Shown: positions 10,074 through 19,702, numbered from the stretch's first letter. The stretch is DNA of 64,000 nucleotides from Stenotrophomonas sp. ATCM1_4 (GCF_004348115.1 NZ_QPFB01000001.1:2652773-2716772), one strand, 5' to 3'. Translations and numbers: made by a program. Notes: generated by a model not told the origin, from the sequence alone.

Positions 10074-11027
10074 ATGACCATGAGTCTGGCCACACCCGGA
10101 ATGCTAACCGATGTCACGCTGCCCTCCCTGCACAAGGCGCAGGAACAGGTCAACGCCCTGCTGCTGGGCAAGGCGCAGGAAGTGCGGCTGGCGTTTGTCG
10201 CCCTGTTGTCCGGGGGACATCTGCTGATCGAGGATCTGCCCGGGCTCGGCAAGACCACGCTGGCCCACGCCATGGCCTCCACGCTCGGCCTGCAGTTCCA
10301 GCGCGTGCAGTTCACCTCGGACCTGCTACCGGCCGACGTGCTGGGCATCTCGGTCTACGACGCGCAGAGCCGCAGCTTCCAGTTCCATCCGGGGCCGGTG
10401 TTCTGCAACGTCCTGCTGGCCGATGAGATCAATCGCGCGCCGCCGCGCACCCAGAGCGCGCTGCTCGAAGCGATGGCCGAGCAGCAGGTCACCCTGGACG
10501 GCGTCACGCATGCATTGCCGGATCCCTTCTTCGTGATCGCCACGCAGAACCCGGTGGACCTGTCCGGCACCTTCCCGCTGCCCGACTCGCAGCTGGACCG
10601 CTTCCTGCTGCGCCTGACCCTGGGCTACCCGAATGCCCAGGCCGAACGCGCGCTGCTCAGTGGCGGCAACCGCCGTGACCTGATCGCGCGTACCACGCCC
10701 CGCCTGTCCGACCAGGACATCCTGCAACTGCGCGAGGCGGTGGAACAGGTACACGCCAGCGACGCACTGATCGACTACGTGCAGGCGCTGCTGACCCGCA
10801 GTCGCCAGCATCCAGGGGTGAAGGTCGGCCTGTCGCCGCGCGCCGGCATCGCGTTGTTGCGCGCGGCCAAGGCGCATGCGTTGCTGCTGGGCCGCGGGCA
10901 TGTGGTGCCCGAGGATGTGCAGGCCTTGTTCATTGCCGTGGCCGGGCACCGGCTGGTCGCCGAGGCCGAGTCCTCGTCCGGCCCGACCCTGGCACGCGCC
11001 ATCCTGCACAGCGTCAAGGTCGATTGA
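10074..11027 (+). CDS. MoxR family AAA+ ATPase
   Basis: Cytoplasmic AAA+ ATPase thought to act as a chaperone for the von Willebrand or DUF58 partners encoded beside it. 317 residues: Walker A DLPGLGKTTLA (about 51-60), Walker B LLADEINRAPP, sensor 1 VIATQNPVD, and the MoxR lid KVGLSPRAGIALLRAAKA. Its TGA stop abuts the ATG of the DUF58 gene directly, indicating translational coupling. An in-frame ATG at 10080 is an alternative start. Confidence 0.95.
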   Translation: MTMSLATPGMLTDVTLPSLHKAQEQVNALLLGKAQEVRLAFVALLSGGHLLIEDLPGLGKTTLAHAMASTLGLQFQRVQFTSDLLPADVLGISVYDAQSRSFQFHPGPVFCNVLLADEINRAPPRTQSALLEAMAEQQVTLDGVTHALPDPFFVIATQNPVDLSGTFPLPDSQLDRFLLRLTLGYPNAQAERALLSGGNRRDLIARTTPRLSDQDILQLREAVEQVHASDALIDYVQALLTRSRQHPGVKVGLSPRAGIALLRAAKAHALLLGRGHVVPEDVQALFIAVAGHRLVAEAESSSGPTLARAILHSVKVD

Positions 11028-11984
11028 ATGATCGACCGTCTGCGGCAGCGCCTGCAGTCACTGCAATGGCTGGCGCGCCCACGCCACCCCGAAGCGCTGC
11101 CGGCGCAACTGGACCGGCGCCGCATCTACGTGCTGCCGACCCGCTTCGGATTGTTCCTGGCCGCGCTGCTGGCCGTGATGCTGCTGGGCGCACTGAACTA
11201 CAACAACAACCCGGCACTGCTGCTGGCCCTGGTGCTGGCCACCACCGCCATGGCCAGTGCCGTGTACGCCCACTTGCAGTTGTCCGGCCTCCGTCTGGAG
11301 GCGATGTCCGCCGAGCCGGTGGCGGCCGGCACCCCCATCCAGTTGCGGCTCGCGCTGTCACGCAGCGACAGCCGCAGCCGACGTGCGCTGCAGCTCGACC
11401 ACGAACAGGTCCACGGCAACGCCAGCCTGGCCCAGGACAGCCAGGCCGAGGCCGACCTGTGGCTGCCCACCACCGCGCGCGGCTGGATGGACCTGTCGCG
11501 CATCCGCGTCTCCACCACCCAACCGCTTGGCCTGGTACGTGCGTGGAGCTGGTTCTGGCCCGAAGCACCGCTGCTGGTCTATCCCACGCCCGAAGCCAAC
11601 CCGCCGCCCCTGCCCGATACCGGCAACCATTCCACGCGTACCCGGGTGCATCCGCTAGGCGACGAACTGCAGCAGTTGCGGCCCTATCGTGCCGGTGATG
11701 CACGCCGGACCATCGCCTGGAAACACTCCGCACGCCGCGACACGCTGCTGGTGCGCGAGTACGAGCGCCCGGCCGGCACCGAACTGGTACTGGACTGGCA
11801 ACAGCTGCACGCACTGCCCCATGAGCGCCGCATCTCCCGCCTCGCACGCTGGGTGGACGATGCCGAACGCGAGGGCCGCCGTTACCAGTTGCGCCTGCCC
11901 GGCACCCCACCGATCGGCCCGGCCAGCGGCGATGCCCATCGCCACCTGTGCCTGCGCGCCCTTGCCCTGCTACCGCCCGCATGA
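11028..11984 (+). CDS. DUF58 domain-containing membrane protein
   Basis: 318 residues with two transmembrane helices near residues 35-80 and a C-terminal DUF58 domain, recognised by LRPYRAGDARRTIAWKHSARRD and LLVREYERP. The family is always paired with MoxR ATPases and a transglutaminase; its role is thought to be assembly or regulation at the membrane, but the substrate is unknown. Its stop overlaps the ATG of the following transglutaminase gene (ATGA), so the three genes form one coupled operon. Confidence 0.93.
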   Translation: MIDRLRQRLQSLQWLARPRHPEALPAQLDRRRIYVLPTRFGLFLAALLAVMLLGALNYNNNPALLLALVLATTAMASAVYAHLQLSGLRLEAMSAEPVAAGTPIQLRLALSRSDSRSRRALQLDHEQVHGNASLAQDSQAEADLWLPTTARGWMDLSRIRVSTTQPLGLVRAWSWFWPEAPLLVYPTPEANPPPLPDTGNHSTRTRVHPLGDELQQLRPYRAGDARRTIAWKHSARRDTLLVREYERPAGTELVLDWQQLHALPHERRISRLARWVDDAEREGRRYQLRLPGTPPIGPASGDAHRHLCLRALALLPPA

Positions 11985-13945
11985 AGCGCGACAACGCTCC
12001 TGACGCCAGCAACACCGCACGCAGCGGGGCGATGCTGACCACCGCCCTGGCCCTGTTGCCACTGCTGCTGCAGTTGCCTGGCGTGCTGGCAGGCGTGATC
12101 GCCGCGGCCGCCATGCTGGTCGCACTGCTTTCCTGGCGGAAGGTGCCGTCGATGCCACTGCGGCTGCTGCTCGTCGCCGTCATGTTGGCCGCCATCTACT
12201 GGCAGATGGGAGCCCATCCCGGACGCGACACCGGCTGTGCATTGCTGGCGGCGATGCTGGCGATCAAGTCCAGCGAACTACGCAGCCTGCGCGATGCGCG
12301 CAGCCTGATTGGCTTCGCCCTGTTCGCGCCCTTTGCCGCGTTCCTGCTCGACCAGGGTCCAACCACCCTGCTGCTGGCCGCCGCGGCGGTGATCTGCGCG
12401 CTGCTCGCACTCCAGCGGATCGCCGACGAGGACGCCGGCATCCGGCCACTGGCTGTCGGCCTGCAACTGCGCACCGTCGGACGCCTGATGCTGCTGGCCT
12501 TGCCCTTGGCCATGGCTGCGTTCTGGCTGGTGCCGCGCCTGGGAAGTCCACTGTGGGGGATCCCGGAACGGGCCATCGGGCGGCCCGGCCTGTCCGACAG
12601 CATGCAGGCCGGCCAATGGCTGGACCTGATGGTGGACGACAGCCCCGCGCTGCGCGTGCAGTTCTTTGGCCCGCCGCCAGCGCAGAACCAGCGTTACTGG
12701 CGCGGCCCGGTGCTGACCCGTTTCGACGGCCGGCGCTGGACCCGGCTGGACTACCAGCGCACCACGCCGCGCCCCCCCTTCGAACCAGGCGCGGCCCAAT
12801 GGGACTACCAGATCGAGTACGAACCCACCGACGATCGCCAGCTGGTCTCACTGGACCTGCCGCTGAACAACCCATCTGGCACGTTCCTCGATGCCGACTA
12901 CTCCCTGCTCAGGCCACAGCCATTGACCGCGTTGACACGTTGGCGGATGCAGTCGGCCGCGCCGCAACGATTCCAGCCGGAGCTGCCCCCTGCACTCCGT
13001 CAACAGGCCCTGCAGCTCCCCGATGGCTTCAATCCGCGCACCCTTGCCCTGGCCCGGAAGTGGCGCAGCGAGGCCGGCACGGACGACGCGGCCATCGTCC
13101 AACGCAGCCTGGACTGGATCCACCGCGAGTTCGCCTACACGCTGTCCACGCCCCTGCCCGGTCGCCACGGTGCCGACGAGTTCCTGTTCGACCAGAAGCA
13201 AGGCTTCTGCGAGCACTTCAGCTCCGCATTCGTCGTGCTGATGCGCGGTGCCGGCATCCCGGCCCGCGTGGTCACCGGCTACGCGGGCGGCGTGCGCAAC
13301 CGCTTCGGCGACTACTGGGTGGTCCGGCGGATGGATGCCCATGCCTGGGCCGAAGTGTGGCTGCCCGAACGCGGCTGGGTACGGGTGGACCCCACCGCAG
13401 CGGTCGCCCCGGAGCGCATCTATGACACCCTGGAAGACCGGCTTGCCCAGCAGGGCGGCACCGCCGCCGGTGGGCTGGACCTGGCCGGCCGCTGGGACAG
13501 CATCGTGCAGTTCGGTGACTGGATGCGCCGTGGCTGGAACACCGCCTTCCTCTCCTTCGATGCCAAGCGCCAGCAACGCCTGCTCAGCCCCTTCGGCGTC
13601 GGAGAGCTGTCGCCCTCGCAATTGGTCGCGCTGTTCGCCGGCTTCGCCGTGATCGCGGTGGGGGCCATGGCCTGGCTGCTGGCACGCGGCGAGCGCCAGC
13701 GCGACCCGCTGCTGCGCGCCTGGCACCGGCTGGGCCGCCACTATGCCCGCCTCGGCCTGGCCCGCGAGCCCCACGAGCCGGCCGGCGACTGGGCGCGCCG
13801 GGTGGAACTCCGCTACCCCGGCAGCGGTCTGATGGCACTCAGCAAACGTTTCGCCGACGCACGCTACGCTGGCGTCCTGTCCGACCACGTTTCATTATTG
13901 CGGGACCTGCGCAGGCACCGCCCGAAACCCGGAGCATCACCATGA
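11981..13945 (+). CDS. DUF3488/transglutaminase-like membrane protein (TgpA-like)
   Basis: Inner-membrane protein of about 654 residues: several transmembrane helices in the first 200, a periplasmic transglutaminase-core domain, one more helix near residue 555, and a short cytoplasmic DUF4129-like tail. The papain-like triad is complete: Cys in KQGFCEHFSSAF, His in MDAHAWAEVWL, Asp in VRVDPTAAV. ATG at 11981 overlaps the DUF58 stop and is chosen over the longer frame starting at 11948. TgpA of Pseudomonas, the best-known relative, is needed for viability. Its stop overlaps the slp-like gene by 4 nt. Confidence 0.93.
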   Translation: MKRDNAPDASNTARSGAMLTTALALLPLLLQLPGVLAGVIAAAAMLVALLSWRKVPSMPLRLLLVAVMLAAIYWQMGAHPGRDTGCALLAAMLAIKSSELRSLRDARSLIGFALFAPFAAFLLDQGPTTLLLAAAAVICALLALQRIADEDAGIRPLAVGLQLRTVGRLMLLALPLAMAAFWLVPRLGSPLWGIPERAIGRPGLSDSMQAGQWLDLMVDDSPALRVQFFGPPPAQNQRYWRGPVLTRFDGRRWTRLDYQRTTPRPPFEPGAAQWDYQIEYEPTDDRQLVSLDLPLNNPSGTFLDADYSLLRPQPLTALTRWRMQSAAPQRFQPELPPALRQQALQLPDGFNPRTLALARKWRSEAGTDDAAIVQRSLDWIHREFAYTLSTPLPGRHGADEFLFDQKQGFCEHFSSAFVVLMRGAGIPARVVTGYAGGVRNRFGDYWVVRRMDAHAWAEVWLPERGWVRVDPTAAVAPERIYDTLEDRLAQQGGTAAGGLDLAGRWDSIVQFGDWMRRGWNTAFLSFDAKRQQRLLSPFGVGELSPSQLVALFAGFAVIAVGAMAWLLARGERQRDPLLRAWHRLGRHYARLGLAREPHEPAGDWARRVELRYPGSGLMALSKRFADARYAGVLSDHVSLLRDLRRHRPKPGASP

Positions 13946-14469
13946 ACACCCGCATTGCCCTGATTGTCGCCGCCAGCCTCACGCTGGCCGCCTGTGCCAC
14001 CGCTCCCAAGCCGCTGCAGGGGCAGTTCAGCACGGTTTCCCCGCGTGATTCGGTGGCGCAGAAGCAGACCGGTACGCCGGTGCGCTGGGGTGGTCGCATC
14101 ATTGAAACCCTGCCGAGCCAGGGTGAGACCTGCTTCCAGATGATCGCCCGTCCGCTCACCGGTACCGGTCGCCCGAGCAGCACCTCCTCCGACGCCAGCG
14201 ACGGCCGCTTCATCGCCTGCCGCGCCGGCTTCTACGACCCGGCGGTATTCGAGCCGGGCCGCGACGTGACCTTCATCGGCCGCATCGATGGCTACCAGAC
14301 CACCAAGATCGGCGAGTACGACTACCCACTGCCGAAGATCAACGCCGACGTGGTCTACCTGTGGCCGGTGCAGCGTGAAGTGGAAGTGGTGCCTGCCTAC
14401 CCGTACGGCCCGTGGGGCCCGGGTTGGGGGCCCGGCTGGGGCTGGGGTTGGCGCGGCGGCTGGTGGTAA
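13942..14469 (+). CDS. Slp family outer-membrane lipoprotein
   Basis: 175-residue lipoprotein. The signal peptide (1-17) ends in the lipobox LAAC, so Cys18 should be lipidated. The body has the Slp-family core (VRWGGRIIETLP, RFIACRAGFYDPAVFEPGRDVTFIGRIDG, KIGEYDYPLPKI). The C-terminus is an odd Gly-Pro-Trp-rich tail (GPWGPGWGPGWGWGW). It overlaps the transglutaminase gene by 4 nt and ends the operon before a strong terminator. Slp proteins are stress- or starvation-linked in enterics; here the function is only inferred. Confidence 0.9.
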   Translation: MNTRIALIVAASLTLAACATAPKPLQGQFSTVSPRDSVAQKQTGTPVRWGGRIIETLPSQGETCFQMIARPLTGTGRPSSTSSDASDGRFIACRAGFYDPAVFEPGRDVTFIGRIDGYQTTKIGEYDYPLPKINADVVYLWPVQREVEVVPAYPYGPWGPGWGPGWGWGWRGGWW

Positions 14470-14495
14470 GACGCCCAGCGCTCACGGCAAACAGG

Positions 14496-14522
14496 AAACG
14501 CCGCCTCCGGGCGGCGTTTTTC
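14496..14522 (+). terminator. Rho-independent terminator of the moxR operon
   Basis: CGCCGCC-TCCG-GGCGGCG stem with A-rich 5' flank and TTTTT on the 3' side, 27 nt downstream of the slp-like stop codon. Confidence 0.85.
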
Positions 14523-14538
14523 GTGGCGGCAGGAGAAC

Positions 14539-15852
14539 TCACTCCTGCCGGCGGATCGTCCAGTCGCCCTCGCGGGCATCAGGCCGCAGCACCCAGCCAG
14601 GCTTGAGGGCGAGCTCCCATCCCTCGCCCGCCCAGCCCTCGGCCGTTTGCCGTGCCCCGGCATGGGCCACCGACAGCCGCTTCCAGTCGCTGGACAACAG
14701 CCCATCACCACGCACCTCCAGCACGCCCCATTCGGCTGCCGCGCGGATCACCCCGTACACCGCACCCTGCGGTGGCAGCGGCGTCACCCGGTTCGGATCG
14801 AAACCGAAGCTGGCACCGTTCACCGGTACGCCCAGCACCGGGCCATCGACCAGCCGCGCACGCAGGGCCGCCACCACCTCGGCCTGCTGCCTGGCACGGG
14901 CGGCCTCCTCGGCCTCGACCTCGGCCAGGCCATGGCGCGCGCCAGCACGCCGGAACGCGGCCTCATCGACGTCGATGGGTACCCCCAGGCCGACCGCAAG
15001 CAGCTGTGGCAATCCGTCCTTCCGGTTCCAACGGGTGCGCCAGTCCGGCGCGGCCCGGTCCAGCAGGACACCGTAGGCAGGCCCGGTGTAGTAGGCGAAG
15101 GAACGGGCATAGGCGGTCACTCCGTCGCCGCGGCGCAGGTGTTCGGCAAGGTGCGCTTCCCGCGCCGCATCCTGCGCGAGGATGCGGCCGGTGTACTCGG
15201 CGATGCCCTCATGGCGCTCCATCGCATCCTCGGCAGCGCGCGCCTCCGGGAAACGCGCCTGCCGCCAGCCCCGGAAGGTCAAGGCATCACGGCTGGCCCG
15301 TTGCCGCTGCGCCGCGTCCGTTGCCTCCATCGCCGCACGCAGCGCACGCAGCTCCAGCCGCAGGGCCGTACGCCCCTGCGCCGTCTCCAGCTGGTCCTGG
15401 TCGGCATGGGTGGCGCGCAGGCCGATCTGCGCCTGGATGCGGTGCCAGGCCTCGTGCATGAAGATGATGGACTGCGCCACCGGATCTTCCGGCAGCGGCA
15501 GCATCAACATCGTCCAGGTACGCCCATTCCAATCCACCGCGGTGTTGGCCACCGGCACCTTGTCGGGCAAGCGGCCACGGAAGAGTGCGCCCTCGCGCTC
15601 CAGCGCGGCATCCACGCCGTCCATGTTGGCAATGAACTGGCGGCTGGCCGGATCGGCCAACAGCACTGGCCCGCACAGGCTCACGCCCCAGGTCTTGCCA
15701 TCATCGGCCGTACACAGCTGCTGCATGCGCTGGAAGGCCGCGCTGGCGACGGATGCCTCCGGCAAGCCCTGTGCGAATGCTGCCGACGGGAACAACACGA
15801 ACAGCAGGCCAATGCGCCTGCAGATGCCTCCAGCCACCGAACACCCCCTCAT
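14539..15852 (-). CDS. Secreted zincin-like protein of unknown function
   Basis: 437 residues with a cleavable signal peptide (hydrophobic LLFVLFPSAAFA, predicted cut after about residue 27). The middle carries MHEAWHRIQ, an HExxH zinc-binding motif, followed by a long helical stretch and ERHEGIAEYTG, whose EGxxEY could supply the third ligand as in gluzincin-like folds. The protein is therefore probably an exported metallopeptidase or an inactive relative. The C-terminal 130 residues are beta-rich. It stands alone between the slp terminator and hinT. No characterised family is recognised with certainty. Confidence 0.75.
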   Translation of the reverse strand: MRGCSVAGGICRRIGLLFVLFPSAAFAQGLPEASVASAAFQRMQQLCTADDGKTWGVSLCGPVLLADPASRQFIANMDGVDAALEREGALFRGRLPDKVPVANTAVDWNGRTWTMLMLPLPEDPVAQSIIFMHEAWHRIQAQIGLRATHADQDQLETAQGRTALRLELRALRAAMEATDAAQRQRASRDALTFRGWRQARFPEARAAEDAMERHEGIAEYTGRILAQDAAREAHLAEHLRRGDGVTAYARSFAYYTGPAYGVLLDRAAPDWRTRWNRKDGLPQLLAVGLGVPIDVDEAAFRRAGARHGLAEVEAEEAARARQQAEVVAALRARLVDGPVLGVPVNGASFGFDPNRVTPLPPQGAVYGVIRAAAEWGVLEVRGDGLLSSDWKRLSVAHAGARQTAEGWAGEGWELALKPGWVLRPDAREGDWTIRRQE

Positions 15853-15896
15853 GGCGGAACCGTGTTCCGCGCGTCGTCAAACCCACCGATGTCGGC

Positions 15897-16247
15897 TCAC
15901 GCCGCGCCGAAATGCCCCAGCGGCGCGCCGGCCAGCAGATGCAGGTGGATGTGGAACACCGTCTGGCCGGCATCTTCGCGGCAGTTCATGACGATGCGGT
16001 AGCCGTTCTGCGCAAAGCCTTCCCTGCGCGCGTACTCGGCAGCAGCCAGGGCCAGCTTGCCCACCAGGTGCGCCTGCGAGGGCTGCAGGTCGTCCAGGGT
16101 CGGGATGACGTCGTTCTTGGGAATGAACAGGACATGCACCGGCGCCTGCGGGGCGATGTCCTTGAAGCCCAGCACCTCGTCATCTTCATAGACGATGTTG
16201 GCGGGAATCTCGCGGCGGATGATCTTGCCGAAAATCGTATCGGTCAT
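15897..16247 (-). CDS. hinT: HIT family purine nucleoside phosphoramidase-like protein
   Basis: 116 residues from MTDTIFGKIIRREIPAN, the typical HinT N-terminus. The catalytic histidine triad HIHLHLLAG lies near residue 95, and HVLFIPKNDV precedes it. The family cleaves aminoacyl-AMP-type phosphoramidates. The frame can be read from GTG at 16259 (adding MSRR), but the ATG at 16247 fits the family start. It lies downstream of recR on the same strand. Confidence 0.92.
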   Translation of the reverse strand: MTDTIFGKIIRREIPANIVYEDDEVLGFKDIAPQAPVHVLFIPKNDVIPTLDDLQPSQAHLVGKLALAAAEYARREGFAQNGYRIVMNCREDAGQTVFHIHLHLLAGAPLGHFGAA

Positions 16248-16298
16248 GCGACGGCTCACTGGCGTTGAACGGCCTACAGCTTACCGCCCCACCGTGGC

Positions 16299-16898
16299 TT
16301 ATTCGCTGATTTCGCTGCGACTGCCGAAGGCATGCGACAAGGTGCCGCGGTCCACGTACTCCAGTTCGCCACCTAGCGGCAGGCCCTGTGCCAGGCGGCT
16401 GGGCCGTACCTTGTTGCGGCGCGCCAGCTGCGCCAGGTAGTGCGCGGTGGCCTCGCCTTCGACGGTGGAATTGGTGGCGATGATCAGCTCGGTGACCTCA
16501 CCTTGCGCCAACCGGGCTTCGAGCTTGTCCAGCCCCAGCTCGCGCGGGCCGATGCCGTCCAGCGGCGACAGCCGCCCCTGCAGCACGTAGTACACGCCGC
16601 GGTAGCTGGTGGCGTGCTCGATCGCCAGCCGGTCGGCCGGTGATTCGACCACGCACAGCGTCTGCCGCTCGCGGCTGCTGCTGGCGCAGACCGCACACAC
16701 CGGGGTTTCGCTGAAATCCCGGCACTGCTCGCAGTGGCCGATCTTCTCGATGGCCTCGGCCAGAACCTCGGACAAGCGCTGGCCGCCGTCGCGTGCGCGC
16801 TCCAGCACGTGGTACGCCATGCGCTGGGCCGTCTTCTGGCCGACGCCCGGCAACACACGGAAGGCTTCGATCAGTTGTTCCAGCAGCGGCAGGCTCAT
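16299..16898 (-). CDS. recR: Recombination mediator RecR
   Basis: 199 residues. Works with RecF and RecO to load RecA at gaps. The order of domains is intact: helix-hairpin-helix (FRVLPGVGQKTAQRMAYHVL, 14-33), a CxxC...CxxC zinc finger (CEQCRDF...CAVC), and the Toprim domain (TLCVVESPAD to LIIATNSTVEGEATA). Conserved neighbour of ybaB and dnaX upstream. Confidence 0.97.
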   Translation of the reverse strand: MSLPLLEQLIEAFRVLPGVGQKTAQRMAYHVLERARDGGQRLSEVLAEAIEKIGHCEQCRDFSETPVCAVCASSSRERQTLCVVESPADRLAIEHATSYRGVYYVLQGRLSPLDGIGPRELGLDKLEARLAQGEVTELIIATNSTVEGEATAHYLAQLARRNKVRPSRLAQGLPLGGELEYVDRGTLSHAFGSRSEISE

Positions 16899-16989
16899 CG
16901 CGACAGGCTCTCTTCAAAACAAGCGCGCGAAGCCCGGAGGCTTCGCGACACGGGTAACGCAGGTGCCGGCCCGGCCGGCGCCAGCATCA

Positions 16990-17310
16990 TCAGAACGGCA
17001 GCTTCATGCCCGGCGGCAGCTTCATGCCGGCCGTGGCCGAGCCCATGCGGCTCTGCGATTCGGCGTCGATCTTGTTGGAGGCATCATTGAAGGCGGCGGC
17101 GATCAGGTCTTCCACCATCTCCTGGTCGGACAGCACCGACGGATCGATGCGCACCTTGCGGCACTCCTTGGTGCCGGTCAGCGTCACGCTGACCATGCCA
17201 CCACCGGCGCTGCCGGTGACTTCCAGCTTGGCGATTTCTTCCTGGGCCTTCTGCAGGTTCTCCTGCATCTTCTGGGCCTGCTGCATCATTTGGGCGATAT
17301 TGCCGCGCAT
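16990..17310 (-). CDS. ybaB: YbaB/EbfC family nucleoid-associated protein
   Basis: 106 residues. DNA-binding dimeric nucleoid protein. [19 protein letters not shown] near the start and the central [21 protein letters not shown] are diagnostic. Sits 5 bp downstream of the dnaX stop, in the conserved dnaX-ybaB-recR operon. Confidence 0.96.
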   Translation of the reverse strand: MRGNIAQMMQQAQKMQENLQKAQEEIAKLEVTGSAGGGMVSVTLTGTKECRKVRIDPSVLSDQEMVEDLIAAAFNDASNKIDAESQSRMGSATAGMKLPPGMKLPF

Positions 17311-17315
17311 GGTTC

Positions 17316-19265
17316 TTACTCTTTGAAGGGACGGATGGAGTCGGCCACGACCCGGGCGCCCTGCTGGATCAGCTGCTGCACCTGGGGGTCGGCCATGAAA
17401 ACGGCTTCGGCCGCGGTTTGCTGCTCACCGCGCTGGCGATCAGCGCGCTCGTGCAACGTCTCGGCCTGGACGTTGCCGGTTTCAATCACGATCTTCGGAG
17501 TGCTGCCCAAGGCCTGCGACAAGGCCTGCGCCAGCGTCGCCAACGCGCGCTCGGACTGCAGGTACTCAAAGCCCGGCAGCAGCGCCAGCTTCAGCACGCC
17601 GTTCTGGAAGCTGACGAACGCCGCGTTGGCGGCCAGTTCGCGCGACGGGCCGGAAAGGCCGCTGTCGACGATCAGGTCCAGCCATTGTTCGGCGCTGTCC
17701 AGCGCGCGCCCACCGCCGGTGGCCACCGGCCTGGCGGCCGGGGCGATCTCGATTCCGCTCGGGCGCGCTGGCGCGATCGGGGCCACCGGAACCGCCGGCG
17801 CGGCCTGACGTACCGGCGCTTCCTCGACCGGTTCGGAAATCGCCATTTCCGCCGCCATCGCCTCGTCACGCGCGGCGGCTTCGGCCGCCTCCACCGCCCA
17901 CGGCGGCAGGTCGTCATCGGCTATCTGCGGCTTGGCCGGCGGCGCCGGCTCGGATGCGGCCACGACCGGCGCGACCGGCTTCACCGGTGCCACGGCCACT
18001 TCGGCCACGGCTGCAGGCGGTGCCACCGGCACCGCGGGCTCAGCAACTACCACTGGCTCAGCAACCGGCTTCGGCGCAGTCACTGGCGCGGCAACGGCGG
18101 CCGCCGTCACACCGCTGCCCGTCGTTGCGGCACCGGCCTGTTCCCCGGCGCCCTGCCCCGAGCCTTCCGGCACGGCCGGTACCGCGCCGGCCGGGCGGAA
18201 CGCCAGCATGCGCAGCACGGTCATTTCAAAACCGGCACGCGGGCTGGGCGCCAGGTGCAGGTCACGGCGGCCACCCAAGGCCATCTGGTACCAGAGCTGG
18301 ACCACTTCCGGGCGCAACCGCTGGCCGAAGGCCACCGCGTCCACGCCCTCGCCCGGCACCACGGTGCCCGGGACCAGCTGCTGTACCTGGATGCGGTGCA
18401 GCGCCTCGGCCAGCGCGTCCAGCACGCCACTCCAGTCCGGCGAGAAATCAGCCAGCGCCGCGACCACCTGCAGCAGCCGCGCGCCATCACCATCGGCCAG
18501 GGCGTCCAGCATCGCCGCCACCTGGGTGCGGTCGACCGTCCCCAGCATGGCGCGCACCACGTCATCGCGCAGCGCGCCACCGGCATAGGCGATGGACTGG
18601 TCCAGCAGCGACAGGCCATCGCGCAGCGAGCCATCGGCTGCGCGCGCCAGCTGCACCAGGGCGCTGTCGTCGAACGCGATCTCCTCGGCGGTGAGGATGC
18701 GGGTCATCTGGCCGCGGATCTGCTCCTCGTCCAGGCGCTTGAGGTTGAACTGCAGGCAGCGGCTGAGCACGGTGACCGGCAGCTTCTGCGGGTCGGTGGT
18801 GGCCAGCAGGAACTTCACGTGCTCCGGCGGCTCTTCCAGCGTCTTGAGCAGCGCGTTGAACGCCGCCTTGGACAGCATGTGCACTTCGTCGATCAGGTAG
18901 ACCTTGTACTTGCCGCGCGAGGGCATGTACTGGGCGTTCTCGATCACCTCGCGCACGTCATCCACGCCGGTATTGGAGGCGGCGTCGATTTCCAGCAGGT
19001 CGATGTAGCGGCCGGCGTCGATGTCCAGGCAGGCCCGGCACTGGCCGCACGGGTCGGCGCTGGTGCCCTGCTCGCAGTTCAGCGACTTGGCGAAGATGCG
19101 GGCAATGGTGGTCTTGCCGACACCGCGGGTGCCGGTGAACAGGAAGGCGTGGTGGACGCGGCCACTGTCGAGCGCATTGCTCAGCGCGCGGACCACGTGT
19201 TCCTGGCCCACCAGCTCGGCAAAACGCTTCGGACGCCACTTGCGGGCAAGGACGAGATAGGACAT
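17316..19265 (-). CDS. dnaX: DNA polymerase III subunits gamma and tau
   Basis: Clamp-loader ATPase of 649 residues from [18 protein letters not shown], the universal DnaX start; the longer frame to 19388 is ignored. Walker A is GTRGVGKTT, the zinc-binding segment CGQCRAC, Walker B IDEVHMLS, and the sensor region [22 protein letters not shown]. Residues about 370-530 form a Pro-Ala-Val-rich linker, followed by the tau-specific C-terminal domain ([19 protein letters not shown]). Whether a shorter gamma form is made by frameshifting was not resolved by eye. Confidence 0.96.
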   Translation of the reverse strand: MSYLVLARKWRPKRFAELVGQEHVVRALSNALDSGRVHHAFLFTGTRGVGKTTIARIFAKSLNCEQGTSADPCGQCRACLDIDAGRYIDLLEIDAASNTGVDDVREVIENAQYMPSRGKYKVYLIDEVHMLSKAAFNALLKTLEEPPEHVKFLLATTDPQKLPVTVLSRCLQFNLKRLDEEQIRGQMTRILTAEEIAFDDSALVQLARAADGSLRDGLSLLDQSIAYAGGALRDDVVRAMLGTVDRTQVAAMLDALADGDGARLLQVVAALADFSPDWSGVLDALAEALHRIQVQQLVPGTVVPGEGVDAVAFGQRLRPEVVQLWYQMALGGRRDLHLAPSPRAGFEMTVLRMLAFRPAGAVPAVPEGSGQGAGEQAGAATTGSGVTAAAVAAPVTAPKPVAEPVVVAEPAVPVAPPAAVAEVAVAPVKPVAPVVAASEPAPPAKPQIADDDLPPWAVEAAEAAARDEAMAAEMAISEPVEEAPVRQAAPAVPVAPIAPARPSGIEIAPAARPVATGGGRALDSAEQWLDLIVDSGLSGPSRELAANAAFVSFQNGVLKLALLPGFEYLQSERALATLAQALSQALGSTPKIVIETGNVQAETLHERADRQRGEQQTAAEAVFMADPQVQQLIQQGARVVADSIRPFKE

Positions 19266-19339
19266 CAGGCAACCGTCTTCATCTGAAGCCCCATTGTGCC
19301 ATGCCCACCCTGTCCGCCAGCACCCTGTCCAGGGGGTGC

Positions 19340-19368
19340 TTGTGGCCTGCGGCCAGTCCCTATAGAAT
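19340..19368 (+). promoter_or_regulatory. Sigma-70 promoter of tRNA-Ser
   Basis: TTGTGG (-35) and TAGAAT (-10, within TATAGAAT) separated by 17 nt; transcription would begin near 19375, about 30 nt ahead of the tRNA. Confidence 0.55.
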
Positions 19369-19404
19369 CTGCGCCCCTGCTGAGGCATTGCAGCGGCAGG
19401 ATCC

Positions 19405-19497
19405 GGAGAGGTGTCCGAGTGGTTGAAGGAGCACGCCTGGAAAGTGTGTAAGCGTCTAAACCGCGCTTCGGGGGTTCGAATCCCCCTCTCTCCGCCA
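19405..19497 (+). tRNA. tRNA-Ser(GGA)
   Basis: 93-nt class II tRNA with encoded CCA. The acceptor stem GGAGAGG pairs with TCTCTCC, the discriminator is G73, the anticodon loop CTGGAAA sits on the CACGC/GTGTG stem giving anticodon GGA (UCC/UCU codons), a long variable arm follows, and the T arm is GGGGG-TTCGAAT-CCCCC. Its last 15 nt are repeated 166 bp downstream. Confidence 0.96.
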
Positions 19498-19502
19498 GAT
19501 AA

Positions 19503-19538
19503 CTGAAAAAGCCGTCCCTTGTGGGCGGCTTTTTCAGT
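19503..19538 (+). terminator. Terminator of tRNA-Ser(GGA)
   Basis: Symmetric hairpin: CTGAAAAAGCCG...CGGCTTTTTCAG with a T5 run, immediately behind the tRNA. Confidence 0.85.
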
Positions 19539-19580
19539 TATGGGGCGGAACGCATGGGAGAGGAGAGCGCCAACGGGTTC

Positions 19581-19665
19581 GACCGCCGGCGCAGCCGGTG
19601 GGACGGCACAGCCGCCCGAAGGGTGAGGTGCGAAGCACCGAATCCATCCACCTCTCTCCGCCAGA
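19581..19665 (+). repeat. tRNA-Ser-linked repeat module with a second copy of the tRNA 3' end
   Basis: 19581-19649 is a GC-rich sequence (GACCGCCGGCG...CGAATCCATCC) that recurs on the minus strand at 30074-30145. It is followed by CCTCTCTCCGCCAGA at 19651-19665, an exact copy of the last tRNA bases plus GA (19485-19499), and then by a second terminator. The layout suggests an old attachment-site scar or a spreading tRNA-tail repeat; short peptide-coding frames across it are not considered genes. Confidence 0.7.
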
Positions 19666-19670
19666 CAATA

Positions 19671-19702
19671 AAGAAAAGCCGCCCACTGGGCGGCTTTTCT
19701 TT
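19671..19702 (+). terminator. Second terminator behind the repeated tRNA tail
   Basis: AAGAAAAGCCGCCC-ACT-GGGCGGCTTTTCTT, a near-perfect hairpin with a T4 run. It has no gene of its own upstream, only the repeated tRNA 3' end. Confidence 0.8.

Noticed and set aside
17418..19286. 622-residue plus-strand frame opposite dnaX
   Set aside because: Long antisense frames are normal in DNA of this GC content; the minus strand encodes an unmistakable DnaX.
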